DNA from: Candidatus Nanoarchaeia archaeon
GTDB lineage: Archaea; Nanobdellota; Nanobdellia; Woesearchaeales; SKIA01
Direction of reading: 5' to 3'
Length of the DNA stretch: 64,000 bases
Assembly (NCBI GenBank): GCA_028279685.1
Contig: JANQNG010000031.1
Location: 1 to 64,000, forward strand
Position 1 is the first letter of the stretch. Each line of letters begins with the position of its first letter. The translations under genes and the position numbers were made by a program. The notes beneath the pieces were generated by a model, which had not been told where the DNA came from, ran no database searches, and was given only the letters and a program-made list of their open reading frames with translations. Positions 16,025 to 23,610 of the stretch are shown piece after piece.

Positions 16025-16783
16025 TTATTTCGCTTTATATTTTTTCCAGAACCATTCAAAGTAATTTCTAAAAGAATCAGCTGTTTCTTGACTTATGATT
16101 TCAAAAGCGAATGGTTTATCTCCTTGCGGAATTGCAATTAATGTTACATCTTTATAGACCATTACCCAAGAAGGAGAGTCAATATTAAATGGCATTCTTC
16201 CTGCTTCACAATATTTGTAACTATTTCTATCCTTAAGAGTTTTATCTGTAACATCAGGATGATATAACATCCTACATTTAATTTTTAGTTTTGCTAGTTT
16301 TTGATGGTTCTGTTTCCAAAAAGAATGATGAAAACCAGGTTGTTCAGATGGAAGACCGTATAAAACTACCTCATCTCCCGCTTTTAATTTAAGATATCTA
16401 TTTTCATAAGCAGTCATTAATCCTTTAAATCCTTCATAGATATTTGCTTCACTTTTTTTAGCTGTTTGTTGTTTTAGAATTAATTGAGGAATCATATCCT
16501 GGATTTTATTTCTATTTTGTTTTAGTTCATTTTCTCTTTGGTCAACATAATCCAATAATTTATTTGGTTGATTTGCTTGATAATGCTTGGTTTTTTCTTT
16601 TGTAATATAGGAAACAAGCCCTTTCTTAATTAATTTTTCAAGGATTCTATAAATCATAGATTTGGTTATTCCTGATTTGTCAAGTATAGGTCCTATGGTT
16701 GAAGAACCTATCTCTAAAAGCGCCAGGTATACTTTTATCTCACCATTAGTCAATCCTGCCTCCTTAAGCGGTGAAATATCCAT
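16025..16783 (-). CDS. TrmB-family transcriptional regulator 2
   Basis: The protein has 252 residues. The N-terminal winged helix reads LKEAGLTNGEIKVYLALLEI ... KSMIYRILEKLIKKGLVSYI, followed by a Lys/Gln-rich coiled coil (about 85-115) and the C-terminal effector domain (EANIYEGFKGLMTAYENRY ... RNYFEWFWKKYKAK). It is a paralogue of the regulators at 13939 and 23607, with the same domain order and ending. Its TATA box (16804-16813, minus) lies 26 bp before the ATG, and an AATCTT-AGAA-AAGATT inverted repeat lies between them, so autorepression is likely. It converges on the aldo/keto reductase, a possible target. Confidence 0.9.
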   Translation of the reverse strand: MDISPLKEAGLTNGEIKVYLALLEIGSSTIGPILDKSGITKSMIYRILEKLIKKGLVSYITKEKTKHYQANQPNKLLDYVDQRENELKQNRNKIQDMIPQLILKQQTAKKSEANIYEGFKGLMTAYENRYLKLKAGDEVVLYGLPSEQPGFHHSFWKQNHQKLAKLKIKCRMLYHPDVTDKTLKDRNSYKYCEAGRMPFNIDSPSWVMVYKDVTLIAIPQGDKPFAFEIISQETADSFRNYFEWFWKKYKAK

Positions 16784-16799
16784 AATCTTAGAAAAGATT
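16784..16799 (-). promoter_or_regulatory. inverted repeat before TrmB gene 2 (candidate operator)
   Basis: AATCTT-AGAA-AAGATT, a perfect 6-bp inverted repeat with a 4-nt spacer, lies between the TATA box (TTTTATATAC on the minus strand) and the start codon. Confidence 0.62.
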
Positions 16800-16902
16800 C
16801 GAAGTATATAAAATTATCTAATAGGTGTACCTGCAGTGGTGCACTCATTTTAATATATTGTTTGATGGTTACCAACTGTAAAATACTCAATGGATATAAA
16901 AA

Positions 16903-17193
16903 ATGACAAATGCGACATATAAATCATTAGTTGAACAAGGAAAAACTCATGTGGAAAATATATCTCAACAGTATAGTCCAAGTGATACTTCCAAAATTCA
17001 AGAGTTAAAAGCTTGGAACATTGATATTGCTGTGCATTATTCTGAAATGAGTTTTGAAGAACAACAGTCAATAGTCGGACTTTCGCAAATTACTTCAAGT
17101 ATACTAGAAAATAATAAAGACATATATTATGCAATTCAGTCTAAATTATTTGACGAACATATGAGAAATAAAAGAAAGCAAAAACAAGAATAG
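16903..17193 (+). CDS. hypothetical protein, 96 aa
   Basis: No family is recognised. The protein is soluble and mostly helical, with an acidic/glutamine-rich middle (SEMSFEEQQSIVGLSQ) and a very basic C-terminal tail (MRNKRKQKQE). The ATG is about 25 bp after an AAAATACTC box, consistent with a leaderless message. Base composition is AT-rich like the neighbouring TrmB gene. It stands alone between the divergent TrmB gene and the convergent membrane-protein pair. Confidence 0.58.
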   Translation: MTNATYKSLVEQGKTHVENISQQYSPSDTSKIQELKAWNIDIAVHYSEMSFEEQQSIVGLSQITSSILENNKDIYYAIQSKLFDEHMRNKRKQKQE

Positions 17194-17220
17194 ATTATCA
17201 TAAAAAAGAAAATAAAAAAA

Positions 17221-17802
17221 TTATTTCTTCTTTTTATTCTTGCTTGTTTTCCCAAGTAGTTTGTATGACACAAAGATCACCACAAACAACTCAATCAACA
17301 ATACTATCGGCTTTAGGAATCGAGATAGTTCTTCGTAATACGAAATTGTTCCTGAGAATAACGCAAACAATCCACCAAACAACAATCCTGTACCAACCCA
17401 TTCATTGAGAATATGTTTCTCGAAAGGCAATGCTAATCCTATGATAATAGCAATAACAGCAAGTATTGAAATAATAATGAACACATATCCTTTTTGCGTA
17501 TCATAAACATCCATTGCATCATCATAGTCTCTCTGGCAATAATTACAGTCAGCGTCTTTGACTTTTCCTTCATCATCATATTCACAAATTAAGTATTTAG
17601 TTTCACACCCGATGTTATCAATATCATAACATTGTTCTGGAGTTACTCCTTCTCCAAGAGGCATAGGTTTTGCATAATCCCTTTCCCCGCAGAAATCATC
17701 ATACATAGGTCTTTCATAAAATGCATTTCCTAAACTATGAGCAAAAAACGCATACAATACAGCAACAATCAACACTATCAATATTTTTCTGATATCAAAC
17801 AT
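17221..17802 (-). CDS. membrane protein with Cys-rich loop, about four TM helices
   Basis: The 193-residue protein has an N-terminal hydrophobic segment (about 6-24), then an exposed loop of about 80 residues rich in Cys and Asp (CGERDYAKP ... CYDIDNIGCETKYLICEYD ... CNYCQRDYDDAMD), and then three more hydrophobic segments. It ends in a lysine-rich tail. The six to seven cysteines suggest disulfides or metal binding outside the cell. It directly abuts the gene at 17803-18369 (no spacer), which also has one TM and a Cys-rich ectodomain, so the two probably form a complex. No known family is recognised. Confidence 0.72.
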   Translation of the reverse strand: MFDIRKILIVLIVAVLYAFFAHSLGNAFYERPMYDDFCGERDYAKPMPLGEGVTPEQCYDIDNIGCETKYLICEYDDEGKVKDADCNYCQRDYDDAMDVYDTQKGYVFIIISILAVIAIIIGLALPFEKHILNEWVGTGLLFGGLFALFSGTISYYEELSRFLKPIVLLIELFVVIFVSYKLLGKTSKNKKKK

Positions 17803-18369
17803 TCAAATCACCTCAGGCTCTTCAATTCCATAGAAACAGGCATTAAATTCAGAAGTTTCCAACCATGTGCATTTTCCTTTAATACAACCGCATTTGATGG
17901 TCTTAAAACAGTCATATTTTCTCTCCCAAATACAAACTGATGCAACATGTTCTGCTGCACAGATAGAACCTGAACATCCTGTAGCAAAACAATCATCATC
18001 TTTAGTGCATTCCATAAAAACAGGAGCTTGAGTTTCATTCAACACGCAGGAACTCGATGCCTTGAATACATCTCTTTTGCAAATATAACCTTCAGGGCAA
18101 AGGGGATCATTGCCTGCAATAGTACAAAGCAGTTCTTCTTTTGGAACACAACTCTTCCAGCTCCCAGGTAACAAGCAAGGACTAACAAAAACCTCACATT
18201 CTTTTGTTACAGGATTCAATCCCATAGCATATTGTTTTTCACAATCTTGGAGGTCGTGTAATCTAATACCATAGAGAAGAAAGAAGATAAAACTTGTAAT
18301 GATAAAAGATGCTGCAAAAACAAGAAGAAGAAATAATAACCACCTCCTTTTGTGCGCCTGCCCAGCCAT
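17803..18369 (-). CDS. single-TM protein with Cys-rich ectodomain
   Basis: The 188-residue protein has a basic start (MAGQAHKRRW) and one TM helix (about 10-34). The ectodomain carries many cysteines in short knots (CSSCVLNETQ-like, CTKDDDCFATGCSGSICA, CGCIKGKCTWLE). The CxxDDDCxxxxCxxxxC pattern resembles small extracellular Cys-rich repeats, but no family can be named. Its stop abuts the ATG of the next membrane protein (17802), so co-transcription and partnership are likely. The divergent neighbour is leuS. Confidence 0.72.
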   Translation of the reverse strand: MAGQAHKRRWLLFLLLVFAASFIITSFIFFLLYGIRLHDLQDCEKQYAMGLNPVTKECEVFVSPCLLPGSWKSCVPKEELLCTIAGNDPLCPEGYICKRDVFKASSSCVLNETQAPVFMECTKDDDCFATGCSGSICAAEHVASVCIWERKYDCFKTIKCGCIKGKCTWLETSEFNACFYGIEEPEVI

Positions 18370-18420
18370 ATCTAATACTAACCAATGTTGTTTAAAAAGT
18401 TATGTCCTTCTTCATCGGGA

Positions 18421-18432
18421 ATATATTTAAAT
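18421..18432 (+). promoter_or_regulatory. TATA box of leuS
   Basis: ATATATTTAAAT is centred about 28 bp before the leuS ATG. Confidence 0.65.
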
Positions 18433-18454
18433 AAGCTCCACCAAACCTGAGAGT

Positions 18455-21073
18455 ATGGTTGATTTTAAGGCAATACAGGACAAATGGCAGAAAGCATGGG
18501 AAGAAAAACAGATCTTCAAAGTAGTCGAAGATCCAAAGAAACCAAAGTACTATGTCCTTGAAATGTATCCGTATCCTAGCGCTTCAGGACTCCATATGGG
18601 CCATGCCTTCAATTACACTATTGGAGATATTTTTTCACGAACAAAGCGTATGCAAGGATGTAATGTGCTATATCCTATGGGTTTTGATTCATTAGGTTTG
18701 CCTGCTGAAAACGCAGCCATCAAAGCAAAGGCCCATCCTAAACAATTCACTGAGAAAGCTATTGAAAACTATATTAAACAAATGAAAGAACTTGGTCTTG
18801 GTTATGATTGGTCAAGAATAGTAGAAACACATAAGCCTAATTATTACAAATGGGATCAATGGATTTTTCTACAAATGTATAAGAAAGGGTTAGCTTACAA
18901 AAAAGAAGCTCCTGTCAATTGGTGTCCTAAATGTAATACCGTGTTAGCTAATGAACAAGTACACAACGGAAAATGTTGGCGTCATGAAGATACTGAAGTC
19001 GAAGTAAAAAATCTTAGCCAGTGGTTTTTGAAAACAACTGCGTATGCAGAAGAGTTGAATAATTTTGATCAACTTGAACAATGGCCAGAAAACATCAAGA
19101 AATTGCAGAAGAACTGGATAGGGAAAAGTTTTGGAACTGAAATTACCTTTATGATCAACGATAAACCTTGGAAGATATTTACTACAAGACCAGATACATT
19201 ATATGGTGTAACATTTATGGTTGTTGCTGCGCAACATCCTAATTTAATGGATTTAGTTATTGATGAACAGAAAGCAGATGTTGAAGCATTCTTGAAGAAA
19301 ATACACTCTGTTTCTCAAGAAGACATTGAACAACTAGAAAAAGAAGGTGTCTTCACAGGAAGTTATGCTATCCATCCTTTGACAGGAGATAAAGTACCTG
19401 TATATGCAGGTAATTTCGTGCTAGCAGATTATGGTTCAGGCATGGTGATGGCTGTACCAGCACATGATCAAAGAGATTTCGAATTCGCAAAAAAATATGG
19501 TATTGATATTAAAGTTGTTATTAATCCAAGCTCTTTTGATCTTGATGCAAAAACTATGAATAGAGCATATACAGATAAAGGAAATTTAGTGAATAGTGCT
19601 GAATTCAATGGCACAGGAAATGAAGATGCAAAAGAATCAATAACCAAAGCACTTGAGAAAAAAGGTGTTGGTAAAAAAACTGTACAATTTAGACTTAAGG
19701 ATTGGTTAATTTCCCGTCAGAGATTCTGGGGAACACCTATTCCTATTATTTACTGTGATAAATGTGGAGAGGTTCCTGTTCCTGATGATCAACTTCCTGT
19801 AGAATTACCTGATGATGTTGTTTTCGAAGATAATGAGAATCCCCTGAATAAACACAAGTCATTCTTAGAAACAAAATGTCCAACATGTGGTGGAAATGCA
19901 AAACGGGAGACTGACACCATGGATACTTTTGTGAATTCATCATGGTATTACTTACGATACACTGATTCACAAAACAATAAAGCAATTTTTGATCCGAAAA
20001 AAGCTGCTTATTGGTGTCCTGTTGATACCTACATTGGAGGAAAAGAACATGCCTGTATGCATCTGATCTATATTAGATTCTACACGAAATTCTTCAGAGA
20101 TATTGGCTTATTGGCATTCGATGAGCCTGCAGCTACACTCTTCAACCAAGGAATGCTACAAGGCCCCGACGGATTCAAGATGTCAAAATCAAAAGGTAAT
20201 GTAATACTGCCTGAAGTTATCTCAAAGAAGTACGGCATCGATACTGCACGGTTCTTTTTAGTCTCTATCGCAAGTCCAGACAAAGATATTGCCTGGAGTG
20301 ATGCAGGCATTGAAGGCAGCATGCGTTTCATCAAAAAAGTATGGCATTATTTCGAGAACTGGAAAGAAGGAATATCATCAAAAAAAGTTATGAGTGCATT
20401 GCATAAAACAATCAAAGGAGTGTATGAAGATATTGAAAAGTTCCGGTATAATCTTGCAACTATCAAAATAAGATCATTGTTCGATGCATTTGGCACTGAA
20501 GAAAGCAAAGATACTATTGAATCATTTTTGAAACTCTTGCATCCATTCTGTCCACATATTACTGAAGAGCTTTGGGAAAAGATAGGTAATGAACCTTTCA
20601 TTAGTTTAGCCTCTTGGCCAGAGTATGATAAATCAAAGATTGATTTAGCTGCTGAAGCTGCAGATGCACTTGTGGAAGAAACACTTGCTGATATTGAACG
20701 TGTGTTAACATTAGCAAAAGTTGAAGAACCAAAAAAGATCACTTTGTTTGTTGCTGCTGCATGGAAATATGATTGGATCAAGACATTCAAAGAGTCGTTG
20801 GAAACAACTTTAGATGTTGGTGAATTAATTAGAAAAAATATGATCACTGATTATGGCAAAGAAATATCGCAGCTTGTTCCGAAATTAGTAAAAGATAGAT
20901 CTAAGATTCCTGAAATGGTGCTAGGACAGGATACTGAGATAAACGCACTGCATGCTAAAGAATTTGACATAGCTTTCCCTAAAGCAACCATTGAAGTAGT
21001 GAAAGCCGAAGATTCACAGGAACCTAAAGCTAAACAAGCAATGCCAGGCAAACCTGCTATTTTAGTTGAATAA
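18455..21073 (+). CDS. leuS: leucyl-tRNA synthetase, bacterial type
   Basis: This class Ia synthetase charges tRNA-Leu. It has 872 residues, close to bacterial LeuRS and shorter than typical archaeal enzymes (about 940-970). HIGH is HMGH at residues 47-50 in the bacterial-style context EMYPYPSASGLHMGHAFNYT. DSLGLPAENAAIKAKAHP, VNWCPKCNTVLANEQV and DTFVNSSWYYLRYTD are also bacterial-type signatures. KMSKS is KMSKSKGN near residue 576. The editing domain (GVTFMVVAAQHP; MAVPAHDQRDFEFA) is intact. Two Cys pairs (CDKCGEVP and CPTCGG) form the zinc domain. An inter-domain transfer is the simplest explanation, while ileS nearby is archaeal type. Confidence 0.95.
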   Translation: MVDFKAIQDKWQKAWEEKQIFKVVEDPKKPKYYVLEMYPYPSASGLHMGHAFNYTIGDIFSRTKRMQGCNVLYPMGFDSLGLPAENAAIKAKAHPKQFTEKAIENYIKQMKELGLGYDWSRIVETHKPNYYKWDQWIFLQMYKKGLAYKKEAPVNWCPKCNTVLANEQVHNGKCWRHEDTEVEVKNLSQWFLKTTAYAEELNNFDQLEQWPENIKKLQKNWIGKSFGTEITFMINDKPWKIFTTRPDTLYGVTFMVVAAQHPNLMDLVIDEQKADVEAFLKKIHSVSQEDIEQLEKEGVFTGSYAIHPLTGDKVPVYAGNFVLADYGSGMVMAVPAHDQRDFEFAKKYGIDIKVVINPSSFDLDAKTMNRAYTDKGNLVNSAEFNGTGNEDAKESITKALEKKGVGKKTVQFRLKDWLISRQRFWGTPIPIIYCDKCGEVPVPDDQLPVELPDDVVFEDNENPLNKHKSFLETKCPTCGGNAKRETDTMDTFVNSSWYYLRYTDSQNNKAIFDPKKAAYWCPVDTYIGGKEHACMHLIYIRFYTKFFRDIGLLAFDEPAATLFNQGMLQGPDGFKMSKSKGNVILPEVISKKYGIDTARFFLVSIASPDKDIAWSDAGIEGSMRFIKKVWHYFENWKEGISSKKVMSALHKTIKGVYEDIEKFRYNLATIKIRSLFDAFGTEESKDTIESFLKLLHPFCPHITEELWEKIGNEPFISLASWPEYDKSKIDLAAEAADALVEETLADIERVLTLAKVEEPKKITLFVAAAWKYDWIKTFKESLETTLDVGELIRKNMITDYGKEISQLVPKLVKDRSKIPEMVLGQDTEINALHAKEFDIAFPKATIEVVKAEDSQEPKAKQAMPGKPAILVE

Positions 21074-21076
21074 AAT

Positions 21077-21691
21077 TTATTTATAACAATAATTTAATGC
21101 AGAACCTATTTGTCTCAAATGTTCTCTTTTTATATTTCTAACAGTCGCACTTGCAGCAGACATAGCAATATTAGGCAGCACACCAATATAAATTGCCAAA
21201 GCAGTCATCATTTTATTATCCATAAAAAATTGTGTAGCTTCCTTCAAAGATGTTAGCTCTCCCGCAGCCACACTATTATATGCATATCCAACAGAAAAAA
21301 CTAAACCAAGCGCAAAAAAAGTGGTAATACCAGTGCCTAGTTTTTCTATCCCTTCTCTTCCAACAGAAATTCCTAATTTTCTCATTGCTTGAATACGAGA
21401 ATCATATTTTTTTCCAAATGCAGGAAGAAAAGAATGAAAAAATCCATTCATTTTTGTTATGTTATCATAAATACTGAAAATACTTTTACCATTTCTTACC
21501 TCTTCAACTATTTCATTATCTTTAAATTTTTGAACAGCATCCAAGGTAAGATCTTCCAATTCTTCGCCACTAATAGAAGGATTCCTAGATGCATAGCTTT
21601 CTATTCGATCAATATGATCCTTTAAAGTGTCTCCTTTATAAATAGCTGATAATTCATCTTTTTTAACAGAACTATATTTCTTACCAAGCAT
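21077..21691 (-). CDS. hypothetical membrane protein, 204 aa
   Basis: No family is recognised. The first 100 residues are charged and helical (MLGKKYSSVKKDELS ... VEEVRNGKSIFSIYDN). Two hydrophobic helices follow, at about 120-142 and 158-180, with a basic amphipathic end (VRNIKREHLRQIGSALNYC). This suggests a membrane-anchored protein with a cytoplasmic N-terminal domain. It converges on leuS with only 3 bp between the stops. Confidence 0.62.
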   Translation of the reverse strand: MLGKKYSSVKKDELSAIYKGDTLKDHIDRIESYASRNPSISGEELEDLTLDAVQKFKDNEIVEEVRNGKSIFSIYDNITKMNGFFHSFLPAFGKKYDSRIQAMRKLGISVGREGIEKLGTGITTFFALGLVFSVGYAYNSVAAGELTSLKEATQFFMDNKMMTALAIYIGVLPNIAMSAASATVRNIKREHLRQIGSALNYCYK

Positions 21692-21801
21692 AGTCCCTCA
21701 CAACAAAATAAACTATTTATTTTTTTGTATTCTCAAGTACACAATATGTCAATCTGGATAAAAGATCCTATGAAAATCTTTATTAATTCTTATTTCTGGG
21801 A

Positions 21802-22152
21802 ATGCATATGTCCTCTTCAGAGAAAAATACAGAGGGCATGAGAGCAGCAATTCTCGGCCCTGTGGTCACCATTATAGGTTCACTGAGCTTAACTCATCCT
21901 GAAAGAATTCAGAAAAACAATCTTTCTCCTGAGCAATACTATGGAAGATTTGAAGCTATGAAAATACTTGGAAGTGCTGTGGAGGATATCCACAAAGGAA
22001 ATCTTGAGAGAGCCGAACAGGAACTTGACCTTTCAGTCAACATGATCTGTGATAATGATTATGGACTTGATGAACTGAATAAAGAGCAGATTGCTCAACA
22101 GGCAATGGAACTCAGAGAATATACAAAACAAATACGAGAACATCTTGGATAG
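21802..22152 (+). CDS. hypothetical soluble protein, 116 aa
   Basis: No family is recognised. The protein is acidic and helical, with a central repeat-like region (AVEDIHKGNLERAEQELDLSV) reminiscent of a single TPR-like helical hairpin. The ATG lies about 20-25 bp after a TTTATTAATT box, consistent with a leaderless message; an internal in-frame ATG two codons later is an alternative start. Its stop is 40 bp before the vestigial tRNA-Glu copy. Confidence 0.6.
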   Translation: MHMSSSEKNTEGMRAAILGPVVTIIGSLSLTHPERIQKNNLSPEQYYGRFEAMKILGSAVEDIHKGNLERAEQELDLSVNMICDNDYGLDELNKEQIAQQAMELREYTKQIREHLG

Positions 22153-22159
22153 CCATAAT

Positions 22160-22170
22160 CTTTTTAAAGC
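22160..22170 (+). promoter_or_regulatory. TATA box upstream of the vestigial tRNA-Glu copy
   Basis: CTTTTTAAAGC is centred 27 bp before the vestigial 5' copy at 22193 and about 107 bp before intact tRNA-Glu at 22273. Confidence 0.62.
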
Positions 22171-22192
22171 AAATCTAGTTCTTGCAGTGTAC

Positions 22193-22266
22193 GCTCCTGT
22201 GGTGCTCACCGAAGCTTGCTGAGGTGAGTTCAAAAACACGGAGTGTTTTTGTAATAGTCCGGCCAA
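22193..22266 (+). repeat. vestigial tRNA-Glu 5' half split by a 50-nt double hairpin
   Basis: GCTCCTGTGGTG (22193-22204) and TAGTCCGGCCAA (22255-22266) together equal the first 24 bases of intact tRNA-Glu. They are separated by a 50-nt insert with two hairpins, CTCACC/GGTGAG and AAAAACAC/GTGTTTTT. The intact gene begins 6 bp later. Confidence 0.85.
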
Positions 22267-22272
22267 ATTTAT

Positions 22273-22347
22273 GCTCCTGTGGTGTAGTCCGGCCAATCAT
22301 CTCGCCCTCTCGAGGCGAGGACTCGGGTTCAAATCCCGGCGGGAGCA
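22273..22347 (+). tRNA. tRNA-Glu(CUC)
   Basis: The acceptor is GCTCCTG/CGGGAGC (one T-G), the D-arm GTGTAGTCCGGCCAATCAT, the anticodon arm TCGCC-CTCTCGA-GGCGA (anticodon CUC) and the T-arm TCGGG-TTCAAAT-CCCGG, with discriminator A. It has no intron and is 75 nt long. Its own promoter appears to lie upstream of the vestigial copy at 22193-22266. Confidence 0.93.
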
Positions 22348-22378
22348 TATTTTATTCTAACATTAATAAGTCACGATA

Positions 22379-22461
22379 GGATTTGAACCCTTCAGGTTCA
22401 TGCTCAAAGTCTTCGACTTTGGCAGCCATCACTGCGTTCTGGCAATCCCGGCGGGAGCATA
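22379..22461 (+). repeat. three-hairpin unit ending in a second tRNA-Glu 3' end
   Basis: GGATT (22379-22383) pairs with AATCC (22444-22448) around three hairpins: TGAACC/GGTTCA, CAAAGTC/GACTTTG and GCCA/TGGC. The unit continues as AATCCCGGCGGGAGCATA, an exact copy of the tRNA-Glu 3' end and flank. It is homologous to 14932-15015 after tRNA-Ser, with compensatory differences in hairpins 1 and 3. Confidence 0.82.
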
Positions 22462-22474
22462 ATTCTCTCAGAAC

Positions 22475-22966
22475 TTATACAAACTTCCGCATCAACGTAT
22501 AAACAACAACACCAAGAATAAACACCATTGCCGCAATAATAATGTAGCTCTGCAGATTTTGATGATACATCAAGCTGATATTCTTCTTCTGTATCCCTTT
22601 TGTCTCCTTGAGAATATCTGTCTGAGTAGCAAGACCTTCCAGTCTATTATTTTTCGCAACAATAAGTCTCCTGATTTTTTTATCTTCCATGATCTCCAGC
22701 GCTCTTTCAAGAGTTGTATCGGGAGGAACACTTTCGATAGGAGTTGTCATGATTTTGTTGACTTTCGTCTTATGAGGATCTATTCCCTGAGCAATAATTT
22801 TCTTGATCATATCCCTTTCAGTAATCATCCCTATAGGTTTACCTTCATCAGCAACAACCATGCAGCTAATCTTATTCTCGCTCATTATTCTCGCAACAGA
22901 AATAACAGGTTCATCTTTCTGAGCCTGAAGAATATGAGTCGTCATCAGATCTTTTAATGTTTTCAT
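22475..22966 (-). CDS. tandem CBS-domain protein with C-terminal membrane anchor
   Basis: The 163-residue protein has two CBS domains, at about residues 5-60 (LKDLMTTHILQAQKDEPVIS ... GMITERDMIKKI) and 68-122 (KVNKIMTTPIESVPPDTTLE ... GLATQTDILKE). A C-terminal hydrophobic helix (about 138-158) follows. CBS pairs bind adenine nucleotides and report energy state; anchored at the membrane, this could regulate a transporter or channel. No partner gene is fused or adjacent. A stem/box repeat lies just upstream of its promoter. Confidence 0.88.
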   Translation of the reverse strand: MKTLKDLMTTHILQAQKDEPVISVARIMSENKISCMVVADEGKPIGMITERDMIKKIIAQGIDPHKTKVNKIMTTPIESVPPDTTLERALEIMEDKKIRRLIVAKNNRLEGLATQTDILKETKGIQKKNISLMYHQNLQSYIIIAAMVFILGVVVYTLMRKFV

Positions 22967-23050
22967 ACTTTGTTCATCCCTTATTTCATTTATAAATATT
23001 ACGTCTAAATTTTACTCATTGGACAGGGAAGACCATTATATTTCATCAAA

Positions 23051-23150
23051 ATACACTACTGCCTTGCGAAGTACTCGATAATCATATTGGATTGTTATAA
23101 TCTCATATTTCATATCGAATTAAGAAGTGACACGAAGCGCAGTAGTGTAT
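23051..23150 (+). repeat. stem/box repeat, copy 5
   Basis: A perfect 12-bp terminal inverted repeat ATACACTACTGC/GCAGTAGTGTAT encloses box A CCTTGCGAAGTACTCG and box B GACACGAAGCG. An inner stem TCGATA/TATCGA is also present. The centre resembles copy 6. It lies in the divergent promoter region between the CBS gene and hjc. Confidence 0.9.
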
Positions 23151-23178
23151 CTCCCAGTAGACATTCATGACCCAAATC

Positions 23179-23187
23179 ATTTTAAAG
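23179..23187 (+). promoter_or_regulatory. TATA box of hjc
   Basis: ATTTTAAAG is centred 26 bp before the hjc ATG. Confidence 0.6.
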
Positions 23188-23208
23188 TAGATTGTCTGAT
23201 GATATTCT

Positions 23209-23610
23209 ATGATAAGTCATGGCGCTAGGAAACGAAAAGGTTCAATCGCAGAACGTGATCTTATCCATAAGTTTTGGGAAGCAGATTGGGCCGCCGCAAG
23301 AGTAGCAGGTTCAGGTAGTGCACAGTATCCTCAGCCAGATATCCTTGCAGGAAATAATATACGAAAAGTTGTGATTGAAGCAAAAGTGACAGCAGATAAA
23401 GCCAAGTATTTTCTGAAGCAGGAGATAGAAGATCTGAAGGAATTTGCTGTTTTGTTCGGAGCAGAACCTTGGGTCGCTATCAAATTCAATAAACACGATT
23501 GGCTCTTCATCAATCCAGAAGATCTGAAAGAGACTGATAAAGGATATAGCATAAATACTGAAACTGCCGAACGAAGAGGATTGGGATTTGATGAATTACT
23601 CAGGGACTAA
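23209..23610 (+). CDS. hjc: Holliday junction resolvase Hjc
   Basis: This archaeal Holliday-junction endonuclease cuts four-way junctions late in recombination. It has 133 residues, normal for the family. The active site follows the PD-(D/E)xK pattern: Glu15 in GSIAERDL, Asp44 in QPDILAG, and Glu57 with Lys59 in VIEAKV. ARVAGSGSAQYPQPDI is the family's signature loop. The 3' end overlaps the convergent TrmB gene by 4 bp. A TATA box 26 bp upstream indicates a leaderless message. Confidence 0.95.
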   Translation: MISHGARKRKGSIAERDLIHKFWEADWAAARVAGSGSAQYPQPDILAGNNIRKVVIEAKVTADKAKYFLKQEIEDLKEFAVLFGAEPWVAIKFNKHDWLFINPEDLKETDKGYSINTETAERRGLGFDELLRD

